From positions 9,269,001 through 9,333,000 of the forward strand of contig NZ_CP109485.1 of assembly GCF_035918235.1 (NCBI RefSeq): 64,000 nucleotides of DNA. The letters run 5' to 3'. Below are positions 52,900-63,587 of the stretch, in pieces. The position numbers and the translations under genes are program-made. The notes beneath the pieces are model-generated. The model was not told where the DNA came from. It ran no database searches and was given only the letters and a program-made list of their open reading frames with translations. The DNA comes from Streptomyces sp. NBC_01445 (GTDB taxonomy: Bacteria; Actinomycetota; Actinomycetes; Streptomycetales; Streptomycetaceae). Numbering within the stretch: position 1 is the first letter of the stretch; each line of letters starts with the position of its first letter.

Positions 52900-53516
52900 C
52901 GTCAAGGGCGGGCGATTCCGGTCCTGAACGGGGGTGTCCTCGTCTGCCTCATCCCGACGACGATCGGCGCACTGCTCTCCGCGATCGGCATCGCGGGCAT
53001 GGACCGCCTCGTCCAGCGCAACGTCCTCGCCACTCCGGCAGGGCGGTCGCGGCGGCAGGCGACGTATCGACCCGGCTGCTCGACAAGACGGGCACGATCA
53101 CGCTCGGCAACCAGCAGGCCTCCAGTTCCGCCCGTCAAGGGCGTCACCGCGGCCGAACTCGCCCACGCCGCCCAGCTGTCCTCGCTGTCCGACGCGACCC
53201 CCGAGGGCCGCTCCATCGTGGTCCTCGCGAAGGAGAAGTGCGGGCTGCGCGAACGCCACCAGGTCGAGCCGGCCGGCGCCGAATGGATCGCCTTAACCGC
53301 CCAGACCGTCACGTCCTCCGGCTCCGGCCTCGACCCGGACATCTCCCCGGCGCACGCCGACCTCCAGGTCCACCGGATCGCGGAGCGGAACCACCTTCCG
53401 TGCAGCAGCTCGTGAAGGCTCACACCGACGGGCGGGTCGCCGGCTTCGTGGGCGAGCCCCGCGTGAACGTCCTCGAACTCAACATCGCGCTCAAGGACTT
53501 GGCCGCGAAGAGCTGA
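52900..53516 (+). pseudogene. kdpB: kdpB-kdpC relic (potassium-transporting ATPase)
   Basis: Pieces of KdpB appear in two frames: VLVCLIPTTIGALLSAIGIAGMDRLVQRNVLA (in parts) at ~52925-53040, then GDVSTRLLDKTGTITLGNQQA with the phosphorylated Asp motif DKTGT, then ELAHAAQLSSLSD and EGRSIVVLAKEK, ending at EWIALTAQT. It runs straight into the C-terminus of KdpC (SGSGLDPDISPAHADLQVHRIAERNHLP, then after a frameshift HTDGRVAGFVGEPRVNVLELN). So the front of kdpB and the region between kdpB and most of kdpC are deleted, with several frameshifts. A TTA codon lies at 53293. Not functional. Confidence 0.85.
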
Positions 53517-53607
53517 TCGAGAACGGAACAAGGCTGATCGGGAACGGAACAAGACGGAAGCCGGCGGCTCGGGAAACTTTCCCCGTGCCGCCGGCTCCCG
53601 TTACGCG

Positions 53608-53808
53608 CTAGAGCGAGCCCTGCCCGCCGCTGTTGAGCGCTGGCGCCTGCGTCTGCTGCGTCGGCATGGCGCGCGGCAGCGGCGCCGGCATCACCCGTTC
53701 CAGATCCCGCAGGGTCTGTTCGGCTACGGCACGGACCTGGGCGGGGATGTCTCCTCGTTCCTGGATGAGCCGACTGTAGATCGGAGCTTCGTGCTGTGCG
53801 GCCCACAC
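53608..53808 (-). CDS. Small hypothetical protein
   Basis: A 66-residue protein from GTG 53808, with GGGAAG seven bases upstream. It reads as HEAPIYSRLIQERGDIPAQVRAVAEQTLRDLERVMP plus a Gln/Pro/Ala-rich tail. The motif E-x-PIYxRLxxERGDxPAQVR is like short actinobacterial proteins of unknown function. No membrane segment. Moderate confidence that it is real. Confidence 0.55.
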   Translation of the reverse strand: MWAAQHEAPIYSRLIQERGDIPAQVRAVAEQTLRDLERVMPAPLPRAMPTQQTQAPALNSGGQGSL

Positions 53809-54014
53809 GTCGAGACTTCCCTCTTTCCTTGGCTGGCGATGCCCCCGGCACCGGAGGAATCAGCCAACGAGTCTACCGGTGACCTCTCCTGCGTAGGCAA
53901 AGTGTCCATATCGGGGGACGAGCGGCCCTGAGGAGGGTAGGGATCGTCGGAACGCTTCCGGGCGCTCCGACTTCGATGTGGTCCGGGAGAAGAAACACGA
54001 CATGGAGGTTGAGA

Positions 54015-54980
54015 GTGCGCTACCGCGAGCTGGGCCGCAGCGGAATGTCCGTGTCCGAGATCGGCTACGGCGCCTGGGGCATCGGCGCGTCCGGGTGGGT
54101 GGGCGCCACCGAGGACGAGTCCGTACGCGCCCTGCACCGTGCCGTCGACCTCGGGGTGAACTTCATCGACACCGCCCGTGGCTACGGCGAGAGCGAGCGG
54201 ATCGTGGGCCGGGTCGTGCGCGAGCGGACCGGCGACGAGGTACTGGTGGCGACCAAGGTCCCGCCGATGAACAGGATCTGGCCCGCGCCCGACGGCATCG
54301 ACCCCGTCGAGGCGTTCCCCGGCGCCCACATACGCGAGAGCGTCGAGACCAGCCTGCGGGTCAGCGGCCTCGACCACTTCGACGTGGTGCAGTTCCACGT
54401 CTGGAGCGACGAGTGGGTGGGCCGGGGCGACTGGCTGCAGACGGTCGAGGAGCTGAAGAAGGAGGGGAAGATCCGCCTGTTCGGCGTCTCGATCAACGAT
54501 CACCAGCCGGACAACGCCCTCGACCTCGTGCGCAGCGGCGCCGTCGACACCGTGCAGGTCATCTACAACATCTTCGACCAGGCACCCGCCGACGCGCTGC
54601 TGCCCGCCTGCGAAGAACACGGCGTCGGGGTCATCGTCCGCGTGGCGCTGGACGAGGGAGGGCTCACGGGGCGGATCACTGCCGGTGCGACGTTCCCCGA
54701 GGGCGACTTCCGGGCGCGCTACTTCCGTGACGACCGGCCGGCGCAGGTCGAGAGGAAGGTCGCCGCTATCGTCGCCGACCTGGGCATCGCGCCCGACGAG
54801 ATCGCCGAGAACGCGCTGCGCTTCGTGCTGAGTTCGCCCGCAGTCTCCACCGTCATCCCCGGTATGCGCACCGTACGCAACGTCGAGCGCAACACTGCCC
54901 TCAGCGACGGACGGCCGCTGACCGCGGACCAACTCGCCGTGCTGGCCGGGCACCGCTGGCAGCGTAACTTCTACGGATGA
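54015..54980 (+). CDS. Aldo/keto reductase
   Basis: A 321-residue TIM-barrel oxidoreductase. Tetrad: Asp/Tyr in [12 protein letters not shown], Lys in VLVATKVPP, His in [11 protein letters not shown]. Similar to AKR11/12-type or L-fucose-dehydrogenase-like reductases, NADPH-linked. GGAGG lies seven bases before the GTG at 54015, which sets the start. ATGA overlap couples it to the SUMF1-like gene. Confidence 0.9.
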   Translation: MRYRELGRSGMSVSEIGYGAWGIGASGWVGATEDESVRALHRAVDLGVNFIDTARGYGESERIVGRVVRERTGDEVLVATKVPPMNRIWPAPDGIDPVEAFPGAHIRESVETSLRVSGLDHFDVVQFHVWSDEWVGRGDWLQTVEELKKEGKIRLFGVSINDHQPDNALDLVRSGAVDTVQVIYNIFDQAPADALLPACEEHGVGVIVRVALDEGGLTGRITAGATFPEGDFRARYFRDDRPAQVERKVAAIVADLGIAPDEIAENALRFVLSSPAVSTVIPGMRTVRNVERNTALSDGRPLTADQLAVLAGHRWQRNFYG

Positions 54981-55693
54981 TCTCCACAGAGAGGCTTCAC
55001 GAGGTGCACCCCGCGACCGACGCCGTGTTAGACACCGTCTCGAACGGGATGGTGCGCATCCCCGGTGGCACCGTCGGCCTACGGGACGACCGGCGCGGCA
55101 CGCGCTGGACGGCGGACATCGCCCCCTTCCTGCTCGGCCGCCATCCCGTGACGGCGGATCTCCTCCGCTTCGCCACCGGAGCGGACCCGGCTCCCGCCAC
55201 GAGCGATGCTTCGCCGGTGACGAACGTCAGCTGGCTCGACACGATCGACATCTGCAACGCCATCTCGGCGCGCTCCGGGCTGACACCCGCCTACACCCGC
55301 GACGCGGGCAGCGGTGAGGTGACCTGCGACTGGAACGCCGACGGCTACCGGCTGCCGACGGAGGCCGAGTGGCAGTACGCCTGCAAGGCGGGCACGGAGG
55401 GCTACCGGTACGGGGCGATCGACGACATCGCCTGGTACGCGGACAACTCCGGCGGCGGAGTCCGCGATGTCGGCGGCAAGGCCCCCAACGCGTGGGGGCT
55501 GCACGACATGCTGGGCAACGTCTGGGAGTGGTGCTGGGACCTGTACGACGAGGAGGTCTACGGCTCTTACCGCATTTTCCGCGGCGGTGGCTGGGCCGAG
55601 TCGGAGCGCGGCTGCGGGGCCTCGGTGCGGCGCCGCAGCCACCCGACGTTCGCGATCGACGACCTCGGGTTCCGGCTGGCCCGCACCGTGTGA
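54977..55693 (+). CDS. SUMF1/FGE-family (formylglycine-generating-enzyme-like) protein, TTA-containing
   Basis: A 238-residue SUMF1-domain protein. [38 protein letters not shown] and [23 protein letters not shown] (in parts) are diagnostic. Only one Cys is in the C-terminal position, where true FGEs have a copper-binding Cys pair, so it is probably not a sulfatase-activating enzyme; related SUMF1 proteins act in other oxidations, e.g. EgtB-like. Codon 18 is TTA (55028-55030), which makes translation depend on the bldA tRNA. Coupled to the aldo/keto reductase; a strong terminator follows. Confidence 0.88.
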   Translation: MISTERLHEVHPATDAVLDTVSNGMVRIPGGTVGLRDDRRGTRWTADIAPFLLGRHPVTADLLRFATGADPAPATSDASPVTNVSWLDTIDICNAISARSGLTPAYTRDAGSGEVTCDWNADGYRLPTEAEWQYACKAGTEGYRYGAIDDIAWYADNSGGGVRDVGGKAPNAWGLHDMLGNVWEWCWDLYDEEVYGSYRIFRGGGWAESERGCGASVRRRSHPTFAIDDLGFRLARTV

Positions 55694-55702
55694 CAGCAGG
55701 GG

Positions 55703-55735
55703 AGGAGCCCCCGCGCAACACGCGCGGGGGCTCCT
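55703..55735 (+). terminator. Strong terminator after the SUMF1-like gene
   Basis: AGGAGCCCCCGCGC (55703-55716) pairs over 14 bp with GCGCGGGGGCTCCT (55722-55735), 5-base loop, followed by TT. It also lies just past the convergent CsbD stop. Confidence 0.85.
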
Positions 55736-55747
55736 TTCAGGCTCTGG

Positions 55748-55939
55748 TCAGGAGCCGTCGCGGTGCAGGGAGTCCTGGACTCCGCGGGCGCGGTCGTGGG
55801 CGTCGCCCATTGTCTTCTTGGCCTGGCCCTTCGCCTGCTCGGCGCGGCCCGCAGCCTCCTTGCGGCGATCACCGGTCGCCTTGCCGGTCATCTCCTTGGC
55901 CTTGCCCTTGACCTTGTCCATGCCGCCCTTGTCAGCCAT
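55748..55939 (-). CDS. CsbD-family stress-response protein
   Basis: A 63-residue, Lys/Ala/Gly-rich, hydrophilic protein, MDKVKGKAKEMTGKATGDRRKEAAGRAEQAKGQAKK (in parts), the CsbD pattern. CsbD proteins are small, general-stress (sigma-B-like) controlled and of unknown mechanism. AAAGGAG lies before the ATG at 55939. Confidence 0.9.
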   Translation of the reverse strand: MADKGGMDKVKGKAKEMTGKATGDRRKEAAGRAEQAKGQAKKTMGDAHDRARGVQDSLHRDGS

Positions 55940-56400
55940 TACGACTCCTTTGTCTTGTACGGCTCTTGCTCGACCAACGTAGAACGGCGGCGCCGAAGCC
56001 GCGCGGCGGACGACTACGCTCCGTGAGAGTCGGCGCTGCTGGGCAGCTCAGGCCGGGGCGGGGTCCAGTCCGTTTGACGCAGAAGCGCGCGGACGGTCAC
56101 GCGGGACGGTGCCAGGCGGAGAGCGGTTCGGCGAGGCCATCGCGGAGGTGTCGCGCTGGGACGTGCCGGCCGTGGACGAAGGGTCGGGCAGGCGCCGTTG
56201 GACCGGGTCGAGGACATCTCTGACGCCCCGGCCGCCCGCATCGACCCGGACGCCCCGGAGCCGCTCGTGCTCTACGGACACGGCATGGACACTCAGTCGG
56301 CGCTCGATCTGTCCCGTGGACTGATGACGGACGAGCCGTTGTCCGGCTCATCACAGAACTGGCCGCGCCTCGGACGGAGTTGGAGCCCTCGCGCGTGCCC
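55940..56400. other. Stretch without a recognisable gene
   Basis: After the CsbD promoter, a plus-strand open stretch (to about 56345) reads RFGEAIAEVSRWDVPAVDEG and, in another frame, LVLYGHGMDTQSALDLSRGLMTDEPL. Neither has a good start or recognised family. It runs into the TetR relic on the other strand, so it may be the fused remains of a deleted gene. Confidence 0.4.
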
Positions 56401-56985
56401 GCCACGTGAACCGCGATGTCGGCGATGTCCCGCGCCGCCTGTTCCGGAGGCAGCGCGGGCGCGACGATGTGGCTGATGGTCATGCGGACGACGGCGTCGA
56501 CCATGAGACGCCGACGCTCGTCGGGGATCGTCGGCCAGGCCTCCCCTACGCAGTCGGCGATCGGAGTGCAGGCACTGCCGAAGATCTGCTCCTAGCGCGT
56601 CGCGATGTGGGCGACAAGGACGCGGTCCTCGCCCACGTTGCTGGTGAGGATGGACGTCAGCGGGTTGTCCGCCGCGAGGCTCAGGGCGGTGCCGACCCCC
56701 GCCGCGGTGCCCCGTCCCAGGTCGTCCGGGTGCTTGCGCAGCTCGGCCGCGATGCCGAGAAGGAACTGGTCCGCCTCCCTCGACACGAATGACCGGACCA
56801 CCGCGTGCAACGACCCGAAATGCTCGTGCACGACCGCCCGGGTCACACCCGCGGCAGGGGCGATGTGTGCGTCATCCGGAGCTTGGCCCAGCCGGACTCC
56901 GCCACCAACGCCTGGGCGGCGTCGAGCAGTTGATCCCGGATCGGCGAGGGGGACGTATCGGGAACGCGGTTCGTGCAGTCCTCTG
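56400..56985 (-). pseudogene. Decayed TetR-family regulator gene
   Basis: Reading leftwards: [23 protein letters not shown] in one frame, then THIAPAAGVTRAVVHEHFGS in another (a frameshift inside the HTH), then ELRKHPDDLGRGTAAGVGTALSLAADN and HIATR, a TAG at 56594-56592, and EQIFGSACTPIADCVGEAWPTIPDERRRLMVDAVVRM. The order matches one TetR protein with a frameshift and a nonsense codon. Not expected to work. End coordinates are approximate. Confidence 0.75.
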
Positions 56986-57044
56986 GGTCGAATGAGCACC
57001 ACTTACTGGCGTCCGGCCCAGGGACTGCCCGCCCTCGCCCCCGG

Positions 57045-59435
<2,391 letters not shown>

Positions 59436-59597
59436 CGTGTCTCCATCTGTTGCGCGGGACCGCCCTCGCGGACCCCGTCGGCGTCGCCGCTCGATCTAAC
59501 CAGCTCCGAGCCGTCCGCCTGGTCCTCTTCTGCTTCTGAGCTCCTGAGCTCCTGGCTTCTGAGCTTCTGCCCGGCGTCCGGCAGGCCGGGCCGCCCG

Positions 59598-59948
59598 TCA
59601 ACGGTCCTGGAGCAGCCCGAGGACGTTCCCGTCGGGGTCGGTGAACGTGGCCACGAGGCGGCCGCCGCCGACGTCGTGTGCCGCCTCCTTCACCACGGCA
59701 CCCGCGGCCGTGACCTCGGCCAGCTTGGCCGCGATGTCCGGTACGTGCCAGTACGTCACCGGCGAGGTCATGCCCCCGCCGCCCGGCACGAGCCCGATGT
59801 GCTGGCCCTCGACGTCGAAGCCGACGTAGTAGGGCGCGTCGGCCGTCGGCTCCGCGCCGAGCAGGGCGACGTACACGGCCTTGGCCTTCTCCAGGTCGGA
59901 GACAGGGTGCAGCACGGTCTTGATTCCCTGAGTGGAAGAGCTGGACAT
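59598..59948 (-). CDS. VOC-family (glyoxalase/dioxygenase fold) protein
   Basis: A 116-residue VOC protein: VLHPVSDLEKAKAVYVALLGAEP, YYVGFDVEGQHIGLVP, YWHVPDIAAKLAEVTAAGA and ATFTDPDGNVLGLLQ (in parts). Residues for metal (His, Glu) are incomplete, so it may be a binding protein or isomerase. AGGAG lies five bases before the ATG at 59948. It is on the same strand as and upstream of the UvrA-like gene. Confidence 0.85.
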   Translation of the reverse strand: MSSSSTQGIKTVLHPVSDLEKAKAVYVALLGAEPTADAPYYVGFDVEGQHIGLVPGGGGMTSPVTYWHVPDIAAKLAEVTAAGAVVKEAAHDVGGGRLVATFTDPDGNVLGLLQDR

Positions 59949-60282
59949 GATCACTCCTGAAGGTGGTGGATGTGGCGGCCGTCGTCTGGTTCCAGGACGG
60001 CGGGAGAGCTGCCGTGAGGGGCGCTGTCCACGGAGTTCAGGCTAGGCGCGGCTCATGAGCGGCGCTTCTCCAAAACTGCTCACTTTCGGTGGCCCTCCGC
60101 CCCTCCGTGGAGTCGGGCACGGGTTCGACCGTTCCGCGCGACGAGTGGACCGTCGTCCGGTGACGACACCATGGGGCCGCTCAGGCGTTGGGGTTGCCGT
60201 GGAGCGGGTGCAGTGACGGTTCTGCACAGGGCGGGCGCGGGCTACGGACGGCGGTGACTGCCGACGGACGAGGGGCAGGAAT
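59949..60282. other. Divergent intergenic region
   Basis: Region between the VOC gene and the STAND gene. It holds the promoters of both but no gene with clear support. No convincing promoter or operator could be singled out. Confidence 0.4.
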
Positions 60283-62463
60283 GTGCGGAGCATGGCGGAT
60301 GTGTGGACACGCAAGGGCGGCGACAGCGCGCCGTCGGCGGAGGGCCGCGGCCACGTGCCCGGTCCTCTGGTGGGCCGGGAGGTGGAGTCGCAGGCCCTGC
60401 GCACCCTCCTGGAGAACCATCGGCTGGTGACGGTGGCCGGCGAGGTCGGCGTGGGCAAGAGCCGACTCGCGGCGGAGGCGGTCGCCGGCTTCGGTGCGCG
60501 GGGGGCGGTGGAGCGTGTCCTCGGCGTGGGCGAGGGCCGGGTTGGCGTGGAGGCGGTCGCCGATGTCGGTGCGCGGGGGGCGGTGGAGCGCGTCCTCGGA
60601 GTGGGCAAGGGCCGGCTCGCCTCGGACGCCGTCGCCGGCGTCGGTGCGCAGGGGACCCGGCCGCGCGTCATGGTCGTCCGCTGGCCGGGGGGCGGGCAGG
60701 ACGCCGGGTCCGGTGGTGCCGGGCCGGAGGCGCCCGCCTCGCTGACGGCGGCCGTCTTGGAGGCGGCGGGTGGGATCCACGGGCGACGCCGCGCGGCCGG
60801 TGCCGGTGCCGGTGCCGGAGCCCTCGCCGAGCGGCTGCGCGCCGCTGACGTGCTGCTCCTCCTCGACGACGTCGATCCGGTCCATGCCGAGTGCGTGGGC
60901 ATGGTGCAGACACTGCTGGAGTTCGTACCGTCGCTGCGCGTGCTCGTGACCGCGCGCCGGCCCCTCGGGCTGGGCGGCGAGGCCGTGCTGCGTCTCACGC
61001 CGCTCAGCGCCGAGCCCGCGGACGACGACCGGGCCGCGCCTGCCGTGGAGCTGTTCCTGGAGCGGTTCCTGGCGCGGGCGGGCGCCGCCTTCGACTCCGG
61101 CGATGCGGAGCCGAATGCGGTGGCAGACATCTGCCGATACGTGGGCGGCCTTCCGCTCGCGGTCGAATTGGCCGCGGAGCAGGCCGCCAGGAGCAGTGTG
61201 GGGGAGGTCGCGGCCCGGCTCGAGGAACACCAGTGCTGGCTGAGCGCACCGGACATGGCCGCACCTCGGCACCGGTCGCTGCGGGACGCCGTCGCCGCGG
61301 CCTACGTGCTGTGCGACCGCGATGAGCGGATCGTGTGGGCCCGCGCCAGCATTCTGGCCGGAGACTTCGACGAGTCGACGGCTGCGTTCGTCTGCGCCGG
61401 CGGCGGCCTGGCCCAGGCCCGGGTGCCCGCGTGCCTGACCCGCCTCGCCGCGATCGGCGTCCTGACTCCGGTCCGCGACCCCGGCGGCATCCGCGAACCG
61501 CGCTACCGGATGGCCCCCGCCGCCCACGACTTCGGCGGCGAACGGCTGCGTGAGGCAAGGGAGTTCGAGGTCGCCGCCGAGCGCCGCGCGATCCACTTCC
61601 ACCGGGTGGCCGCCCTCGCGGAGAGTCTGTGGAGCCTCGGCAGCCAGCCACAGGCCGTACGGCTCGTCCTTGACGAGGCCGAAGGGCTCAGGGCGATGCT
61701 GGAGTACGCGCCCCGGCAGCCCGAACTCGCGGCGGCGGCCCTGGAGTCCGTACTGAACCTGTGGTTCTGGTGGGCGGTCTACGACGCAGCCGACGAGGGG
61801 CGCCGACATCTGCTGCGGCTGCTCCCGATGTGCCGCTCGGACACCCTCCTGATCGCGCGCGGCCTGTGCCTCGCGGCCTGGCTCACGGCGTACGACGACC
61901 CTTGCGGAGCGAACGAGCTGCTCCAGCACGCGTGGCCCGCCGCCGTCCTGGCGGGGGACGACGCGACGATCGGCCGGATCGCGCACGTACAGGGCACGCT
62001 GGCGCTCCACGGGGGCGACCTCGACCGGGCCGCCGAGCAGTTCCAGGAGGCGGCAGGCACGATCCCGCCGCACGCCCCCGGCGGACTGCCGCCCGCAGTG
62101 AGCCTGGCCGCTCTCGCCGTGACGCAGGCGGAGCGGTCGCCACGGGCGGCGCGCCGGAGCGCCCGCCGCGCCCTCAGCCAGCCCGGCATCAGCGGCGACG
62201 CCTGGGCGTGCCTCGTCGCCCGCCACGCCCAGGCGTTCGTCGACCACAGCGACGGCCGCACCGGCAGGGCCCGGCAGCGCGCACACCGCGCGCTCGCCGC
62301 CCTGGACGGCCGGCTGCCGGCACCGCACGGCTGCGCCGCGCTGCGGGATCTGATCACCGACATCGACCGGGGGAGCCGCAGCGGCCTGCCGACGGTGCCT
62401 GTGCCACGGGGGTGTACGGCGGTGGCGCTTCCTGCACAGGCCGGGAGCGGCATCCTGGGCTGA
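60283..62463 (+). CDS. STAND/NB-ARC-type ATPase without output domain, triplicated P-loop segment
   Basis: A 726-residue regulator-like ATPase. LVGREVESQALRTLL opens the NACHT/NB-ARC region and VAGEVGVGKSRLAAEAV is Walker A (K59). A tandem repeat then duplicates the P-loop helix (residues 56-130). Walker B is DVLLLLDDVDPVH, sensor region VLVTARRPLGL, and GLPLAVELAAEQAA is the GLPL motif. The C-terminal ~330 residues are helical, TPR-like. Such domains normally precede a DNA-binding output (LuxR/SARP), but none is found here. Start GTG 60283 or ATG 60292. Confidence 0.82.
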   Translation: MRSMADVWTRKGGDSAPSAEGRGHVPGPLVGREVESQALRTLLENHRLVTVAGEVGVGKSRLAAEAVAGFGARGAVERVLGVGEGRVGVEAVADVGARGAVERVLGVGKGRLASDAVAGVGAQGTRPRVMVVRWPGGGQDAGSGGAGPEAPASLTAAVLEAAGGIHGRRRAAGAGAGAGALAERLRAADVLLLLDDVDPVHAECVGMVQTLLEFVPSLRVLVTARRPLGLGGEAVLRLTPLSAEPADDDRAAPAVELFLERFLARAGAAFDSGDAEPNAVADICRYVGGLPLAVELAAEQAARSSVGEVAARLEEHQCWLSAPDMAAPRHRSLRDAVAAAYVLCDRDERIVWARASILAGDFDESTAAFVCAGGGLAQARVPACLTRLAAIGVLTPVRDPGGIREPRYRMAPAAHDFGGERLREAREFEVAAERRAIHFHRVAALAESLWSLGSQPQAVRLVLDEAEGLRAMLEYAPRQPELAAAALESVLNLWFWWAVYDAADEGRRHLLRLLPMCRSDTLLIARGLCLAAWLTAYDDPCGANELLQHAWPAAVLAGDDATIGRIAHVQGTLALHGGDLDRAAEQFQEAAGTIPPHAPGGLPPAVSLAALAVTQAERSPRAARRSARRALSQPGISGDAWACLVARHAQAFVDHSDGRTGRARQRAHRALAALDGRLPAPHGCAALRDLITDIDRGSRSGLPTVPVPRGCTAVALPAQAGSGILG
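60448..60672 (+). repeat. 75-bp tandem repeat (three copies) inside the STAND P-loop region
   Basis: Copies at 60448-60522, 60523-60597 and 60598-60672 encode 25 residues each, consensus GVG[K/E][S/G]R[L/V]xx[E/D]AVAxxGARGAVERVL. The first keeps GVGKS, the second GVGEG and the third GVGKG. The length is a multiple of three, so the frame is kept. The repeated part of a nucleotide-binding motif is unusual. Confidence 0.85.
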
Positions 62464-62481
62464 GTCGGCGGCGGGACCGCG

Positions 62482-62979
62482 TCAGGCCGTCGGCGCGCCG
62501 GGGACGCGGCGGCTGCCGCCGTTGCGCTCCTGCCACAGCCGGTACACGTCGACGGCGTTGTCCCGCGGCTCGTGGCGCATGGGCAGGCGCCGCTCGGTGT
62601 AGTCCTTGGCGAACTCACCGTAGAAGGTGTCGAGTTCGAAGTACTTGCGGTCGTCGACGTAGTGCGGCTCGTAGGCGTCGCGGGTGGTGAGGAAGACGAC
62701 CTCGTCGGGGGAGCAGTAGTACAGCGAACCCAGGCACATCGGGCAGGGGTGGGCGAGTACGTAGATGGTGGCGCCGACCAGGTGCTCGGTGCCGAGCTTG
62801 CGGCAGGCGTCGCGGATGGCGAGGATCTCCGCGTGCGCGGTGGGGTCGGAGGTCTGGGCCACCCTGTTGGGGCTCTCGGCGAGGATCTCGCCGTCCCTGA
62901 CAATGAGGGTGGCGAAGGGGCGTCCGCCCTCTTCGACGTTCTGGCGGGCGAGGTCGATGGTGCGCTGGGCGAAGTCCAT
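62482..62979 (-). CDS. Nucleoside/purine-type deaminase (CDA superfamily)
   Basis: A 165-residue zinc deaminase: TAHAEILAIRDAC carries the His and catalytic Glu, and HPCPMCLGSLYY the two zinc Cys. The GGRPFATLIVRDGE start and later FYGEFAKDYTERRLPM match guanine/isocytosine-deaminase-like proteins. It lies just downstream of the cyanase gene on the same strand (53 bases), so it may act in a nitrogen-scavenging set. Confidence 0.88.
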   Translation of the reverse strand: MDFAQRTIDLARQNVEEGGRPFATLIVRDGEILAESPNRVAQTSDPTAHAEILAIRDACRKLGTEHLVGATIYVLAHPCPMCLGSLYYCSPDEVVFLTTRDAYEPHYVDDRKYFELDTFYGEFAKDYTERRLPMRHEPRDNAVDVYRLWQERNGGSRRVPGAPTA

Positions 62980-63032
62980 GGGGGTCCTCCGGGGATGGCG
63001 TGACCGGCTGCGGTATCTGTGCTGACGAAGAC

Positions 63033-63503
63033 TCAGAAAGGCTTTGTGGGCAGGTACTTGCCGTCGAGGGTGATGACGGCGCGCTCGCCGCCCTCGGGGT
63101 CGGCGACCTTCTTCACATCGAGCTTGAAGTTGATCGCGCTGATGATGCCGTCGCCGAACTGCTCGTGGACGAGCGCCTTGAGGGTGGTGCCGTAGACCTG
63201 GAGCATCTCGTAGAAGCGGTAGATGGTCGGGTCGGTCGGAATGCCGCCGGGGATCGAGCCGCGCGTCGGGATGGTCTGCAGCAGCAGGGCCGCGTCCTCG
63301 TCCAGGCCGAGGAGTTCCGCGACGGCCTCGGCGGACGTCTGCGGCAGGGCGTGCTGGCCGAGCACGGCGGCGGTGACGAAGGCCGGCGACAGCCCGGCGG
63401 CGTCGGCGATCTGCTGCCAGGTCAGGTCCTTACGGGTCTTGGCGGCGACGGCGGCGACGGCGAGGGTCTCGCGGGCGGTGGGGTCGAACTGGGCGTGCGG
63501 CAT
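63033..63503 (-). CDS. cynS: Cyanate hydratase (cyanase)
   Basis: A 156-residue enzyme converting cyanate and bicarbonate to CO2 and ammonia (via carbamate). N-terminal helical domain (~1-80) with [28 protein letters not shown] (in parts), then the catalytic domain: [11 protein letters not shown] gives Arg and Glu, and [13 protein letters not shown] gives Ser. Length matches E. coli CynS (156). Adjacent to a carbonic anhydrase gene, the classical cynTS arrangement that supplies bicarbonate. Confidence 0.96.
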   Translation of the reverse strand: MPHAQFDPTARETLAVAAVAAKTRKDLTWQQIADAAGLSPAFVTAAVLGQHALPQTSAEAVAELLGLDEDAALLLQTIPTRGSIPGGIPTDPTIYRFYEMLQVYGTTLKALVHEQFGDGIISAINFKLDVKKVADPEGGERAVITLDGKYLPTKPF

Positions 63504-63587
63504 GGGGGATTCCTCTTTCGGGGTGCGGGGTGCGGGATTCCGGGTTCGGGATTCGGGTTCTGTGTTCTTCGGTTCTGGTCGGCGCGG

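Noticed and set aside
52828..53415. An apparently intact ATPase gene from the matching KdpB pieces
   Set aside because: The pieces are in different frames, lack the N-terminal and most of the C-terminal domains, and merge into KdpC sequence. It is a relic.
60181..62328. A 715-codon minus-strand frame opposite the STAND ATPase gene
   Set aside because: The plus-strand frame has the P-loop, Walker B and GLPL motifs; the minus-strand translation is Arg/Gly/Pro-rich with no motif.
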